NCBI RefSeq assembly: GCF_021462825.1 | Contig: NZ_JAKEEB010000008.1 | Location: forward strand, 1 to 64,000 | Direction: 5' to 3' | DNA from: Streptomyces glomeratus | Lineage (GTDB): Bacteria > Actinomycetota > Actinomycetes > Streptomycetales > Streptomycetaceae | Length of the DNA: 64,000 nucleotides | Shown: piece by piece, positions 38,212 through 49,204 of the stretch | Layout of the letters: each line of letters opens with the position of its first letter | Position numbering within the stretch: the stretch's first letter is position 1 | Position numbers and translations under genes: made by a program | Notes under the pieces: model-generated | The model's database searches: none | Seen by the model: only the letters and a program-made list of their open reading frames with translations | What the model was told of the DNA's origin: nothing

Positions 38212-38230
38212 TTAGGTTTGCCTCACCGAG
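38212..38230 (+). promoter_or_regulatory. Iron box (DmdR/IdeR operator) before bfd
   Basis: TTAGGTTTGCCTCACCGAG matches the DtxR/IdeR/DmdR consensus TTAGGTTAGSCTCACCTAA at 16 of 19 positions, with both half-sites recognisable. It ends 45 bases before the bfd start, so bfd is probably repressed by iron-loaded DmdR. Confidence 0.8.
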
Positions 38231-38275
38231 CCATCGGGGCGGCATACTCAGCGATCCCGTCGGGAGGTGAACCGC

Positions 38276-38533
38276 GTGTACGTCTGCAGTTGCTTCGGAA
38301 TCACCGAGCGGCAGGTCAAGGAGCACGCGGCGAACGGCGCCTGCACTCCCCGGCAGATAGCGTCCGCCTGCAAGGCGGGCACGGACTGCGGCTCGTGCGT
38401 ACGGCGGATCCAGGCGCTGCTGGGCAGGGGCGCGTGCCCGCGCCGGGAGCTCGCCGACCGGGGCGAGCCGGTCCTCTCCGGTCTGGACGGACTGGACCCG
38501 GACGGCCCGAGGAGTCTGCGGGACGCCGCCTAG
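38276..38533 (+). CDS. bfd: Bacterioferritin-associated ferredoxin
   Basis: Small [2Fe-2S] protein that reduces the ferric core of bacterioferritin to release iron. The 85-residue product opens VYVCSCFGITERQV and has the second cysteine pair in AGTDCGSCVRR, the BFD fold ligands. GTG 38276 is eight bases after GGAGG; the other GTG (38267) overlaps that ribosome site and is rejected. An iron box lies upstream, so the gene is switched on in iron starvation, when stored iron is needed. It converges on bfr with 13 bp between the stops. Confidence 0.93.
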   Translation: MYVCSCFGITERQVKEHAANGACTPRQIASACKAGTDCGSCVRRIQALLGRGACPRRELADRGEPVLSGLDGLDPDGPRSLRDAA

Positions 38534-38546
38534 CGGTCCTGGCCGC

Positions 38547-39026
38547 CTAGCTGTCCGGCTGCTCGATGAGCTGCGAGATGTAGAGCGCCTCACCGAGCTT
38601 GTCCACCAGCTCCAGCTGGGTGTCCAGATAGTCGATGTGGTGCTCCTCGTCCTCGAGAATCGACTCGAAGATGTTCGCGGACGTGATGTCGCCCTTCTCC
38701 CGCATGACCTTGATCCCGCGCTTGAGCCGGTCGATCGCCTCCACCTCGATCTGCCGGTCCGCCTCGAACATCTCCCGCACGGTCTGCCCCACCCGCACAT
38801 GGAAGAGCCGCTGGTAGTTCGGCAGGCCCTCCAGGAAGATGATGCGGTCGGTGAGCACCTCCGCGTGCTTCATCTCGTCGAACGACTCGCGCCGGGTGTA
38901 CGTGGCGAGCTTGGACCAGCCGAAGTTCTCCTGCATCTTCGCGTGCAGGAAGTACTGGTTGATCGCGGTCAGCTCGCCCGTGAGCTGTTCGTTGAGGAAT
39001 TCGATGATCTCGGGGTCGCCCTGCAT
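38547..39026 (-). CDS. bfr: Bacterioferritin
   Basis: Haem-containing iron storage protein, 159 residues, assembling as a 24-mer. All ferroxidase ligands of the E. coli protein are at identical positions: E18, E51, H54, E94, E127 and H130; the haem axial ligand M52 is also present (DEMKH). ATG 39026 has AGGAG nine bases upstream; the frame is open 20 codons further without a ribosome site. It pairs functionally with the convergent bfd. No iron box was found before bfr, so storage and release appear to be regulated differently. Confidence 0.97.
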   Translation of the reverse strand: MQGDPEIIEFLNEQLTGELTAINQYFLHAKMQENFGWSKLATYTRRESFDEMKHAEVLTDRIIFLEGLPNYQRLFHVRVGQTVREMFEADRQIEVEAIDRLKRGIKVMREKGDITSANIFESILEDEEHHIDYLDTQLELVDKLGEALYISQLIEQPDS

Positions 39027-39182
39027 CGCCCGGGCTCCTTCCAAGCGGGGGGACTGGCGGGTTGCGCCGCATGATTGCACCGGCACACAGGGGCGTCCAG
39101 TAAGTTCACGCTTAGTGCGAGTTGCCCGGTTTGGTCGTCACGCTGGTCCGATGCACCCTCCGCGGTCTGTCAGGATGGAGTC

Positions 39183-39815
39183 ATGGGTCATCCGGTGGAG
39201 CGCGCGTCAGGAGAAGCGGTACGGTCCGATCTTCCGCCGGGACAGCGACTGCAGCGGGGCTGGCCGGTCACGCACTACGGCCCGGTGCCGAAGTTCCGCC
39301 CCGAACGCTGGGACTTCCGCGTCTTCGGCGCCACCGCGGACGGCGAGAAGCACTGCTGGAACCACGAGGAGTTCACGGCCCTGCCGTACGCGACCGTGGT
39401 GGCGGATCTGCACTGCGTCACCAAGTTCAGCATGCTCGGAGCCGAATGGGGCGGCATCCCGGCCCGCACGGTCCTGGACATCGCCCCGCCCGCCCCCGCC
39501 GTCACCCATGTGATGGTCTGGGCGGAGTACGGCTACAGCGCGAACCTCCGCCTCGACGACTTCGCCTCGGAGCGCACGATCTTCGCCACCCACAAGGACG
39601 GTGAACTGCTCACCGCTGAACACGGCTTCCCACTGCGCCTGATCGTCCCCCACCTGTACGCCTGGAAGGGCCCCAAGTGGGTCCGCGGCATCGAGTACAT
39701 GACCGCCGACCGGCGCGGCTTCTGGGAGGAGCGCGGCTACCACAACATCGGTGACCCGTGGAGCGAACAGCGCTACTCCTACCAGGAGGAACCCGGCGAC
39801 GGCCCCGAGCTCTGA
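39183..39815 (+). CDS. Sulphite-oxidase-like molybdopterin protein
   Basis: A 210-residue oxidoreductase molybdopterin-binding domain protein. Conserved features: GWPVTHYGPVPKF at the start, DLHCVTKFS with the Mo-ligand cysteine, a pterin-contact region (GFPLRLIVPHLYAWKGPKWV) and GFWEERGYH. It lacks a signal peptide, a haem domain and the dimerisation domain of true sulphite oxidases, so it belongs to the short YedY/MsrP-like cytoplasmic group. The substrate is unknown. GGAG lies 6 bases before the ATG. It is divergent from bfr. Confidence 0.9.
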   Translation: MGHPVERASGEAVRSDLPPGQRLQRGWPVTHYGPVPKFRPERWDFRVFGATADGEKHCWNHEEFTALPYATVVADLHCVTKFSMLGAEWGGIPARTVLDIAPPAPAVTHVMVWAEYGYSANLRLDDFASERTIFATHKDGELLTAEHGFPLRLIVPHLYAWKGPKWVRGIEYMTADRRGFWEERGYHNIGDPWSEQRYSYQEEPGDGPEL

Positions 39816-39902
39816 CCGCGGCGGCGACCGCCCGGGACCGGCTCTTCGCGGCCGGATCGCCTCCCCGGCACTCGAATGATCAGCTCGCCCTCACCCTCGC
39901 CC

Positions 39903-40811
39903 TCACCCGGGATCAGCCTCCCGCAGCTTCTTCAGGCGCTCCACGTCCGCCGCATGGCCTTCCTTTCCGCCCGGCGTCTCGATGATCAGGGGCACGCCCG
40001 CGGTGGCCGGGTGGGTCATCAGGGCGCGGAAGGGGTCCTCGCCGATATGGCCGGAGCCGATGTTCGCGTGACGGTCCTTGTGGGCGCCGACCACATCCTT
40101 GGAGTCGTTCGCGTGGACCAGCTTCAGCCGCCCCTCGCCGACGGTGTCCACCAGCAGGTCCAGGGTCTGGTGCATGCCGCTCGGCCCCGTCAGATCGTGT
40201 CCGGCCGCGAAGACATGGCAAGTGTCGAGACACACGCCCAGCCGGGGATGTGCGTCCAGGGCCGCGAAGTACGCCTCGAAGTCCCAGGTGCGCGAGCACA
40301 GGGAGGCGCCCTGGCCCGCGGTCGACTCCAGCAGCAGATACGGGTCGTCGTCGTGCGTCAGCTCGTCCAGCAGGGGCAGCACCCGCTCACGCACCTGCCG
40401 CAGCGCGAGGGCCCGGGCCCGCCCGCCGGTGGCGCTCCCGGTGTGCACCACGACCCCCAGCGCCCCGATCTCTCGGCCCCGGCGCAGCGAGTGCCGCAGG
40501 GAGTCCACCGATCTGTCGACGGTCGCCTCGGTGTGGGAGCCGAAGTTGATCAGATACGGCGCGTGGACGTACACCGGTATCGACCCGGCGGCACACGCGG
40601 CGCGGAACGCCTCGTCCTGCCGCGGGTTGCCGGCGGGGGTCGCCCAGCCCCGTGGGTTGGCGACGAAGACCTGCACGGTCTCGGCCCCGATCTCCCGCGC
40701 GTAGGTCAGCCCGACGGAGTGCAGACCACCCGCCACGGGGACATGGCTGCCGACGGGATTGCGGGGGACGGAGGACGCGGCGAGGGCGCCACGGGACGGG
40801 AGAGTGCTCAC
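39903..40811 (-). CDS. nfo: Endonuclease IV (deoxyribonuclease IV)
   Basis: Base-excision-repair enzyme that nicks abasic sites; TIM-barrel with three metal ions. The 302-residue protein shows GSHVPVAGGL, VFVANPRGW, VYVHAPYLINFGS, LLLESTAGQG, LDTCHVFAAGHDL, HANDSKD, RHANIGSG and IIETPGG, covering the His, Glu and Asp metal ligands in order. GTG 40811 is taken as start, with GGGGGGT directly upstream; an internal GTG is possible. It sits between the sulphite-oxidase-like gene and the PASTA kinase with no obvious coupling. Confidence 0.94.
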   Translation of the reverse strand: MSTLPSRGALAASSVPRNPVGSHVPVAGGLHSVGLTYAREIGAETVQVFVANPRGWATPAGNPRQDEAFRAACAAGSIPVYVHAPYLINFGSHTEATVDRSVDSLRHSLRRGREIGALGVVVHTGSATGGRARALALRQVRERVLPLLDELTHDDDPYLLLESTAGQGASLCSRTWDFEAYFAALDAHPRLGVCLDTCHVFAAGHDLTGPSGMHQTLDLLVDTVGEGRLKLVHANDSKDVVGAHKDRHANIGSGHIGEDPFRALMTHPATAGVPLIIETPGGKEGHAADVERLKKLREADPG

Positions 40812-40869
40812 CCCCCAAGGGTGTCACGCCCGCCCGCGCGCCCCGGAGGCCGGGCGCCGCCGAGACCCG

Positions 40870-42789
40870 TCAGCGGATCTTGAGGGTGATCGTGGATCCC
40901 TTCGGCGCCTTCTGCCCGCCCTTCACCGACTGGTGCTTGACCGTGTCGCCGAACAGGCCCAGCAGTCCGCGGTCCTCCTCGACCTGGAAGCCCGCCGCCT
41001 CCAGGGTCTTCCTCGCGTCGTCCACGTTGTCGCCGACCACGTCCGGCACCTCGACCTGCTCGCGGCCCTTGGAGATCGTCAGCGTGACCGTGTCGCCCTC
41101 GCCGACCTGCTTGCGCGGTTCCGGGGACTGCCTGGCGACCTGTCCGGCGTCGAACTCGGAGGTGACCTGGGTGTCCGCGATCCGCACCTTCAGGCCCGCC
41201 CCCTGGAGTTCCTCGGTGGCGTCGTCGATGGAGGAGCCGGTGACCTCGGGCACCTCCACCCGCCTGCCCTGGCTGACGGTGAGCGCGATCGCCGAACCAC
41301 CGTGGCGCCTGGTGCCCGCCACCGGGTCCGTGCCGATCACCGAGCCCTTGGGCACGTCCTCGCTGAACGTCTGTGTGACCATGCCCGGGACCAGGCCGGC
41401 CTTCTTCAGCCGCTCCTGCGCCCTGGCCAGCGGGTCGCCCTTCACGTCGGGCACCTGCACCGTTTCGGGGCCGTCCGAGATGGTCAGGGTCACCGAGTCG
41501 TGGGAGCGGATGCGCGCGCCCGCCTGGGGATCGGTGCCGATCACCGTGCCGCGCTTCACCGTGTCGCTGTAGGTGTGCCTGACCGGCCCCGTCTCGAGCC
41601 CGGCCCGCTTCAGCCGTGCCCGCGCCTCGGCCTCGGTCTTCGCCAGCAGCGGCGGCACCTTGGTGAACTGGCCTGAGTTGATGTACCAGACGCCCGCGCC
41701 GACGCCGAACACCACCAGCGCGGCGAGCACGAGCGCGAGCACCCCACGGGGACGCCGGGAGCGCCCGGCGGGCTCGGGCGGCGGGGTCTGGAGGAGGCTC
41801 GTCCGGTTGAGCGCGGCCTCGGAGTCGCCGTGGTCGCCGCGCGCCGGGCGGACCGGCAGCAGACGCGGGATCACGCTCGTACGGTCCTCGGCGTTGTCGT
41901 GATCCGAGGCGAGGGCCCCCGGCGGTACCGCGTCCAGCTGTTCGGCGGTGAGCGCGCTGCGCGCGTCGAGCACCTGGCCGAGCAGTGCCACCGCGTCGTG
42001 CGGACGCAGCTCGGGGTTGCGGGCGGTCGCCGCGGTGACCAGTTCGTCGAGTTCCATCGCGAGCCCCGGCACGGCGGCCGACGGCGGAGGAACGTCCTCG
42101 TTCAGATGCCGGTAGAGCACCTGGGCGGGAGAGTCGCCGTGGTGCGGCTTTGCCCCGCTCAGCATCTCGTACAGGACGACCCCGCACGCGTACACGTCGA
42201 CCCGGGGATCGGCCGTGCCGTGTTCTATCTGTTCCGGGGCGAGGTAGGAGACGGTGCCGAGGACGGCGCCCGTGGTGTTGGTGACGGTGTCGACGGCCCG
42301 GACGAGGCCGAAGTCGGCCACCTTGACCCGGCCGTCGTCGCCTATCAGGACGTTCTCCGGCTTCATGTCGCGGTGCACGAACCCGGCGCGGTGCGCGGCG
42401 CCCAGCGCGGCCAGCACCGGCTCCAGGATGTCCAGGGCGGCGCGCGGCTGCAGCGCACCCCGCTCGCGCAGCACGTCACGCAGGGTGCACCCGGCGATGT
42501 ACTCCATGGCGAGGTAGACGTACGACCTGTCCGTGCCCTGGTCGAAGACCTGCACCACGTTGGGGTGGGCGAGGCGCGCGACCGACTTGGCCTCACGGAT
42601 GAAGCGCTCGACGAACGACGCGTCCGCGGCCAGCGCCGGGTGCATCACCTTGAGTGCGAGGACGCGGTCGAGGCGGGTGTCCACGGCCCGGTAGACCGTG
42701 GCCATCCCGCCGACCGCGATCCGTGCGTCGACGCGATAGCGGCCGTCGAGCACCTGCCCGACGAGGGGGTCCTGAAGGGTCGTATCCAC
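40870..42789 (-). CDS. PASTA-domain Ser/Thr protein kinase (PknB-like)
   Basis: Membrane kinase that responds to cell-wall fragments; 639 residues. The kinase domain (about 17-270) has GGMATVYRA, K47, HRDMKPEN (D141, N146), DFG (from D159) and APEQ. A juxtamembrane linker (280-348) precedes one helix (350-370) and four extracellular PASTA repeats (about 375-442, 443-510, 511-575 and 576-639). GTG 42789 is preferred because TAGACT (42802-42797, minus strand) ends 7 nt before it; the ORF could be read 11 codons longer. Other PASTA kinases are normally present near the dcw genes, so this one may be an additional sensor. Confidence 0.94.
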   Translation of the reverse strand: MDTTLQDPLVGQVLDGRYRVDARIAVGGMATVYRAVDTRLDRVLALKVMHPALAADASFVERFIREAKSVARLAHPNVVQVFDQGTDRSYVYLAMEYIAGCTLRDVLRERGALQPRAALDILEPVLAALGAAHRAGFVHRDMKPENVLIGDDGRVKVADFGLVRAVDTVTNTTGAVLGTVSYLAPEQIEHGTADPRVDVYACGVVLYEMLSGAKPHHGDSPAQVLYRHLNEDVPPPSAAVPGLAMELDELVTAATARNPELRPHDAVALLGQVLDARSALTAEQLDAVPPGALASDHDNAEDRTSVIPRLLPVRPARGDHGDSEAALNRTSLLQTPPPEPAGRSRRPRGVLALVLAALVVFGVGAGVWYINSGQFTKVPPLLAKTEAEARARLKRAGLETGPVRHTYSDTVKRGTVIGTDPQAGARIRSHDSVTLTISDGPETVQVPDVKGDPLARAQERLKKAGLVPGMVTQTFSEDVPKGSVIGTDPVAGTRRHGGSAIALTVSQGRRVEVPEVTGSSIDDATEELQGAGLKVRIADTQVTSEFDAGQVARQSPEPRKQVGEGDTVTLTISKGREQVEVPDVVGDNVDDARKTLEAAGFQVEEDRGLLGLFGDTVKHQSVKGGQKAPKGSTITLKIR

Positions 42790-42923
42790 GCAGGTGAGTC
42801 TACGAGGGACCACTGACGGCACCCTCCCTCACCGCCGCACCGGGGCACGACTGCAGCCGAGCTGTGACGCACCCCGCATCGGGGGCCGCCCCGCCGGCGC
42901 GCGGCCGCGGTGGCCGGCAGGAC

Positions 42924-43919
<996 letters not shown>

Positions 43920-43923
<4 letters not shown>

Positions 43924-45086
43924 GCGGGCTGCTCCGTGAGCGTGGCGGCGGCGAACCGCCGGGGGGTGAAGGGGCGGGCCTCGTCCGGCAGCTCGCCCGT
44001 GGTCAGGACATGGGCCATGACGTCACCGGTCACGGGGGTGAGCAGGACGCCGTTGCGGTAGTGCCCCGTGGCCAGCAGCAGGCCGTCCAGCTCCGTCGGG
44101 CCGAGCAGCGGCGCGTTGTCCGGGGAGCCCGGGCGCAGTCCGGCCCGGGTCTCGGTCAGCGGCAGCTCGGTGATCCCGGGGACCAGTTCGTGCGCGTCGC
44201 GCAGAAGCTCGTAGACCCCGCCCGCGGTGACCGTCGTGTCCCAGCCCAGCTCCTCGCTGGTCGCGCCGACCACCAGCTCGCCGTTCTCGCGCGGCACCAG
44301 GTAGAGGTGGCCGCCGCGGACGACGGCGCGCACGGTACGGCTCAGGAACGGTGCGTAGCGCTTCGGCACGGTCAGCCGCAGCACCTGCCCCTTCACCGGG
44401 CGCACGGGCGGCAGGACCTGCTCGGGAACCCCTGCCAGCCGCCCGCTGAGACTGCCGGCGGCGAGGACGACCCGGCCCGCGGCGAGGTCGGTGCCGTCGG
44501 CCGTGACGACGCCGGCGGCTCGCTCCCGTAGCACCGTGAGCCGCTCGGCCCATCCCCGGTGGAAGACGACGCCGGCCCGTTCACAGGCCGCGAGCAGCGC
44601 CGCGACGAGCCGCCGCGGGTCGATCTGGTGATCGCCGTCGACCTTGAGCCCGCCACGCACGCCGGGCGCGAGCATGGGCTCCAGGCGCCGGCACTCGCGA
44701 CCGCTCAGCCACTCCGACGCGAGGCCGGACCGCTGCTGGAGGGCATGCAGTTCCCGCAGGTGGGCGCGGTCGTCGGCATCCAGCGCGACGGCGAGCGTGC
44801 CGCACCGGCGGTAGCCGAGGTCCCGGCCGGTGGCCTCGGTCAGCTCGGCCGCGAAGTCCGGGTAGCGGCGCGCGGACTCCAGATTGAGCGCGAGCAGCGT
44901 CTGCTCGCCGTAGTGCAGTTCGGTGACGGCCGCGAGCATCCCGGCGGCCACCTGGGCGGCTCCGCCACCCGGGGCGGGATCCACCACGGTCGTGGCCAGC
45001 CCGCGCTGCGCGGCGCGCCAGGCTGTGACGAGTCCGATGATCCCGCCCCCCACGACGAGGACGTCTGAGGTACGTATGGGCGACAT
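43920..45086 (-). CDS. thiO: Glycine oxidase
   Basis: FAD enzyme (388 residues) that oxidises glycine to the imine used for the thiazole ring. It has the Rossmann motif VVGGGIIGL, the second FAD region, a DAO-type barrel, and GLRPGSPDNAPLLG near the C-terminus with TGHYRNGVLLTP. ATG 45086 is taken, with GAGGGGG upstream. It is the first gene after the TPP riboswitch; TPP binding should repress the whole thiO-S-G transcript. Confidence 0.95.
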
Positions 45087-45099
45087 GGGCGTCCAGCCC

Positions 45100-45200
45100 C
45101 CTCCCTTCGCCGGCATGATCCGGATCAGGTTCGTACGGTCGGAGGCCGGCCAGCCTCCCTCTCAGCCCGGTGCGTCCGGGCTCCCGCGAGTGCTTGTACG
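45100..45200 (-). promoter_or_regulatory. TPP (THI-box) riboswitch
   Basis: On the minus strand the leader reads GGGCTGAGAGGGAGG (pyrimidine-binding arm) and, further on, GAACCTGATCCGG ... ATGCCGGCGAAGGGAG (pyrophosphate arm), the invariant THI-box. The final GAAGGGAGGGGG overlaps the likely ribosome site of thiO, so translational control is possible. The aptamer's 5' limit is approximate; the remainder of the 330-bp gap holds the promoter of the divergent flavoprotein. Confidence 0.95.
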
Positions 45201-45383
45201 GGGGCCACCCTAGTCCGTGCCCGTCCGCGCCGGTAAGAGAGCCTCACGGGGGTGAGGTTGTGCCGCCCCCGGGCGGGTATGCGAAGGGGGGACCGCCTCC
45301 GGTTGCCGGTGCGCGCGGTTCGGACGGGGCGTGGCAGGCAGCGGGACGAGTGCTGTGCAGCAGGTCACTCAGCACGCCCCCTG

Positions 45384-45400
45384 ACTGACGCATTGTCAGT
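45384..45400. promoter_or_regulatory. Inverted repeat in the flavoprotein promoter
   Basis: ACTGAC-N5-GTCAGT, a perfect 6-bp inverted repeat just upstream of TATGGT (45405-45410), which lies 6 nt before the GTG start. It would block RNA polymerase if occupied. The half-sites equal those of the 55810 palindrome but the spacing differs (5 versus 2 bp). Confidence 0.5.
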
Positions 45401-45416
45401 TGACTATGGTGATCAG

Positions 45417-46643
45417 GTGAGCGAGCAGACGCAGGCACAGGGCGGTTCGGCGCAGCGCGTCGTCGTCGTGGGCGCGGGCATGGCCGGGGTGCAGACCGCG
45501 GTCGCCCTGCGCGAACAGGGGTTCACCGGCAGCGTGACGCTGATCGGGGCGGAGCCGCACCAGCCGTACGACAGGCCGCCGCTGTCCAAGGCCGTGCTGC
45601 TCGGCAAGGCCGAGGGCTCCGCCTTCGACGTCGACTTCGAGGCCCTGCGCATCGAACTCCGGCTGGGCCGCGAGGTGGTCGGCCTGCGCCCGGGCGACCA
45701 CGAGCTGGACACCGCCGAGGGACCCGTCCCGTACGACGTCCTCGTCCTCGCGACCGGAGCCGAACCCATCCGGCTGCCGGGTGCGGAGGGCGTCCCCGGG
45801 GTGCATCTGCTGCGCACGCTGGACGACGCCGAGCGGCTGCGGCCGGTCCTCGCCGAGCAGCACGACATCGTGGTCGTGGGCGCGGGCTGGATCGGTGCCG
45901 AGTTCGCCACCGCGGCGCGCGAGGCGGGCTGCGCGGTGACCGTGGTGGAGGCCGCGGACCGGCCGCTGGCGGGGGCGCTGCCCGCGGAGGTGGCCGCGCC
46001 GATGGCCGCCTGGTACGCGGACAGCGGGGCCGAACTGCGCACCGATGCGCGCGTGGACCGCATCGAGCCGGGGGCCGTGGTGCTCGACGACGGGTCCCGG
46101 GTGCCGGCGGGCGCGGTGGTGGTGGGCATCGGAGCGCGTCCGGCCACGGCGTGGCTCGCCGGCTCGGGCATCGAGCTGGGCGTGCACGGGGAGGTACTGG
46201 CCGACGAGCATCTGCGCACCTCGGTACCGGACGTGTACGCGGTCGGGGACTGCGCGTCCTTCCCGTCGGGGCGGTACGAGCAGCGGCTGCTGGTCCACCA
46301 CTGGGACAACGCCCTGCAGGGCCCGCGCACGGTGGCCGCGAACATCATCGGGGAGACGCCGATGGCGTACGACCCGGTGCCGTACTTCTGGTCGGAGCAG
46401 TTCGGCCGTTTCGTCCAGTACGTGGGCCACCACGCGTCCGCCGACACGACGGTGTGGCGCGGGGACCCGGGCAGTGCCGCCTGGGCGGTGTGCTGGCTGC
46501 GCTCGGGCCGTCTGGTGGGCCTGCTGGCGGTGGGCCGCCCCCGGGACCTGGCACAGGGCCGGCGGCTGATCGAGTCGGGCACCCCGATGGACCCCGGCCT
46601 GCTGGCGGACCCGTCGCGCCCGCTGAAGGAGGCGACGGCGTAG
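45417..46643 (+). CDS. FAD/NAD(P)-dependent ferredoxin-reductase-like oxidoreductase
   Basis: A 408-residue flavoprotein of the rhodocoxin/putidaredoxin-reductase type. The FAD motif GAGMAGVQ is followed by PYDRPPLSKAVLLG, the NAD(P) motif GAGWIGAE, VYAVGDCASF, and the reductase C-terminal domain (HHWDNALQGPRTVAANI, WSEQFGRFVQYVGHH). It probably reduces a ferredoxin or a P450 system not seen here. GTG 45417 is chosen because TATGGT lies 6 nt upstream and no ribosome site exists further 5'. An inverted repeat at 45384-45400 suggests dedicated control. Confidence 0.9.
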   Translation: MSEQTQAQGGSAQRVVVVGAGMAGVQTAVALREQGFTGSVTLIGAEPHQPYDRPPLSKAVLLGKAEGSAFDVDFEALRIELRLGREVVGLRPGDHELDTAEGPVPYDVLVLATGAEPIRLPGAEGVPGVHLLRTLDDAERLRPVLAEQHDIVVVGAGWIGAEFATAAREAGCAVTVVEAADRPLAGALPAEVAAPMAAWYADSGAELRTDARVDRIEPGAVVLDDGSRVPAGAVVVGIGARPATAWLAGSGIELGVHGEVLADEHLRTSVPDVYAVGDCASFPSGRYEQRLLVHHWDNALQGPRTVAANIIGETPMAYDPVPYFWSEQFGRFVQYVGHHASADTTVWRGDPGSAAWAVCWLRSGRLVGLLAVGRPRDLAQGRRLIESGTPMDPGLLADPSRPLKEATA

Positions 46644-46654
46644 CCGAAGGCGGC

Positions 46655-46690
46655 GACGGCGCAAGGGGTGGGGACGGCGCAAGGGGTGGG
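46655..46690. repeat. Two-copy 18-bp tandem repeat
   Basis: GACGGCGCAAGGGGTGGG at 46655-46672 is repeated exactly at 46673-46690, in the gap after the flavoprotein gene. Directly following are GACGGTCCCGTGCGGG (46691) and a second partial copy (about 46738), so the gap is generally repetitive. Confidence 0.75.
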
Positions 46691-46712
46691 GACGGTCCCG
46701 TGCGGGACCGTC
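46691..46712 (+). terminator. Terminator after the flavoprotein gene
   Basis: GACGGTCCCG/CGGGACCGTC forms a near-perfect hairpin (9 bp with a 4-nt loop), 48 bases after the stop. No U-tract. Confidence 0.55.
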
Positions 46713-46888
46713 ACCGTGCGGGAGGGTCCTGGGCGGGGACGGTCCCGTGCGGGGATGGCCCCCGGCCCTTGCGTATCCCCCCGTCAGCGGGACGCGGCGG
46801 CCCTCCGTGTCCACCGCCGGAGGCAACCCGCACTCCACCGGAGGCGCCCCGCTTCCGACTGTCAGTCCGGGATGGCACGCTTGATCCC

Positions 46889-47254
46889 GTGACCGAGATT
46901 GACGCAAAGATCGATGCTCTTGTGCCCGCATGGCTCACCGTCCCCGACATCGCCGAAGCCCTCGGCGTCGAGGTGACCCGCGTGCGGCAGCTGGTCAAGG
47001 AGGGCCAGCTCATCGCCGTACGCCGCGGCGAGAACCGCGCGCTGCACGTCCCCGCCGCCTTCATCGACGGGGACAAGGTGGTCAAGGGCCTGTCCGGCAC
47101 CCTGACCCTGCTGCGGGACGACGGCTTCACGGTCGAAGAGATGATCGAGTGGCTGTTCACCTCCGACCCCACCCTGCCCGGCACCCCCGCGCAGGCCCTC
47201 AGGGAGAATCGCGGCACGGAGGTGAAGCGCCGCGCTCAGGCGCTCGCCGTCTGA
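46889..47254 (+). CDS. Rv2175c-like DNA-binding protein
   Basis: A 121-residue protein. Residues about 14-60 form an excisionase/MerR-like helix-turn-helix ([20 protein letters not shown], then [12 protein letters not shown]); the C-terminal half ([20 protein letters not shown]) matches the domain found in mycobacterial Rv2175c. Rv2175c is a DNA-binding substrate of the kinase PknL. A PASTA kinase lies 4 kb away, but partnership is only a guess. GTG 46889 is chosen; the long frame upstream runs through the flavoprotein gene out of frame. Confidence 0.85.
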   Translation: MTEIDAKIDALVPAWLTVPDIAEALGVEVTRVRQLVKEGQLIAVRRGENRALHVPAAFIDGDKVVKGLSGTLTLLRDDGFTVEEMIEWLFTSDPTLPGTPAQALRENRGTEVKRRAQALAV

Positions 47255-47363
47255 TCCGACCGAGAACAACCGTCCGGCGTACGGACCGCGGGCCCACGGG
47301 CCCCGGCCTCCGGCCGGCCGCGCCCGCCGCGGCCCGTACGCCACCGACCCCGGGGGACCCACC

Positions 47364-48014
47364 GTGCCCGACACCGCCCGCACCACCCGGCTCGCCGACG
47401 CCCGTGTCTACCTGTGCACGGACGCCCGCAAGCGCCAGGGCGACCTCGCGGAGTTCCTCGACGCGGTCCTCGCCGGCGGTGTCGACATCGTGCAGCTGCG
47501 CGACAAGGGCATGGAGGCGGCCGAGGAACTGGAACATCTGAAGGTCTTCGCCGACGCCTGCGCCCGCCACGGCAAGCTGCTGGCGGTGAACGACCGCGCC
47601 GACGTCGCCCACGCCGCCGCCTCGGACGTCCTGCACCTCGGCCAGGGCGACCTCCCCGTCCCCGCGGCCCGCGCCCTCCTCGGCGGCGACGTCCTCATAG
47701 GCCGCTCGACGCACTCCGCGGCGGAGGCCGAGGCCGCCGCCGTCCAGGACGGCGTGGACTACTTCTGCACGGGACCCTGCTGGCCCACCCCCACCAAGCC
47801 CGGCCGCCCGGCCCCCGGCCTCGGCCTGGTCCGGCACGCCGCCGCCCTGGGCACCGACCGGCCCTGGTTCGCCATCGGCGGCATCGACCTCGGCAATCTG
47901 GACCAGGTGCTGGAGGCCGGTGCCCGCCGCGTGGTCGTCGTCCGCGCGATCACGGAGGCGGACGACCCGGGCGCGGCGGCGGCGGAGTTCGCGAAGCGGC
48001 TGCGAACGGCGTAG
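47364..48014 (+). CDS. thiE: Thiamine phosphate synthase
   Basis: Joins hydroxymethylpyrimidine-PP and thiazole phosphate to thiamine phosphate; 216 residues, TIM barrel. Motifs: [55 protein letters not shown] and [10 protein letters not shown]. Starts with GTG 47364. It is separated from the riboswitch operon thiOSG and points the other way; no TPP element is visible before it. Confidence 0.96.
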   Translation: MPDTARTTRLADARVYLCTDARKRQGDLAEFLDAVLAGGVDIVQLRDKGMEAAEELEHLKVFADACARHGKLLAVNDRADVAHAAASDVLHLGQGDLPVPAARALLGGDVLIGRSTHSAAEAEAAAVQDGVDYFCTGPCWPTPTKPGRPAPGLGLVRHAAALGTDRPWFAIGGIDLGNLDQVLEAGARRVVVVRAITEADDPGAAAAEFAKRLRTA

Positions 48015-48096
48015 CGATCCCGCCGCCCGGCGCACCCGACTCCGCGGGGCCCCGGGCGGGCGGCCTCTTCTGCCGATCCCTCCCCGGTCCGGATGC

Positions 48097-48170
48097 TGGA
48101 CAACAAGGCGACAATTCGGACCTGATCGCGCCACGGTGTCCGAGTGGTGGACAGTAAGACGACAATTCGG
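48097..48170. repeat. 23-bp direct repeat upstream of metF
   Basis: TGGACAACAAGGCGACAATTCGG (48097-48119) recurs as TGGACAGTAAGACGACAATTCGG (48148-48170), 20 of 23 identical, 51 bp apart start to start, i.e. close to five helical turns. It lies 43 bp before the TAACCT box of metF, in the 210-bp thiE-metF gap, and is AT-richer than its surroundings. It looks like a pair of binding sites for a regulator acting on metF. Confidence 0.7.
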
Positions 48171-48215
48171 GCAAATTCCAGTCGCCCGGTTGGGGGACCG
48201 CCTCCCCCTGGCTAA

Positions 48216-49148
<933 letters not shown>

Positions 49149-49204
49149 ACCGGTCGCACCGATCTGCGACACACTGCGTAGCGGCCACTGGGAGAGGGGC
49201 GTAC

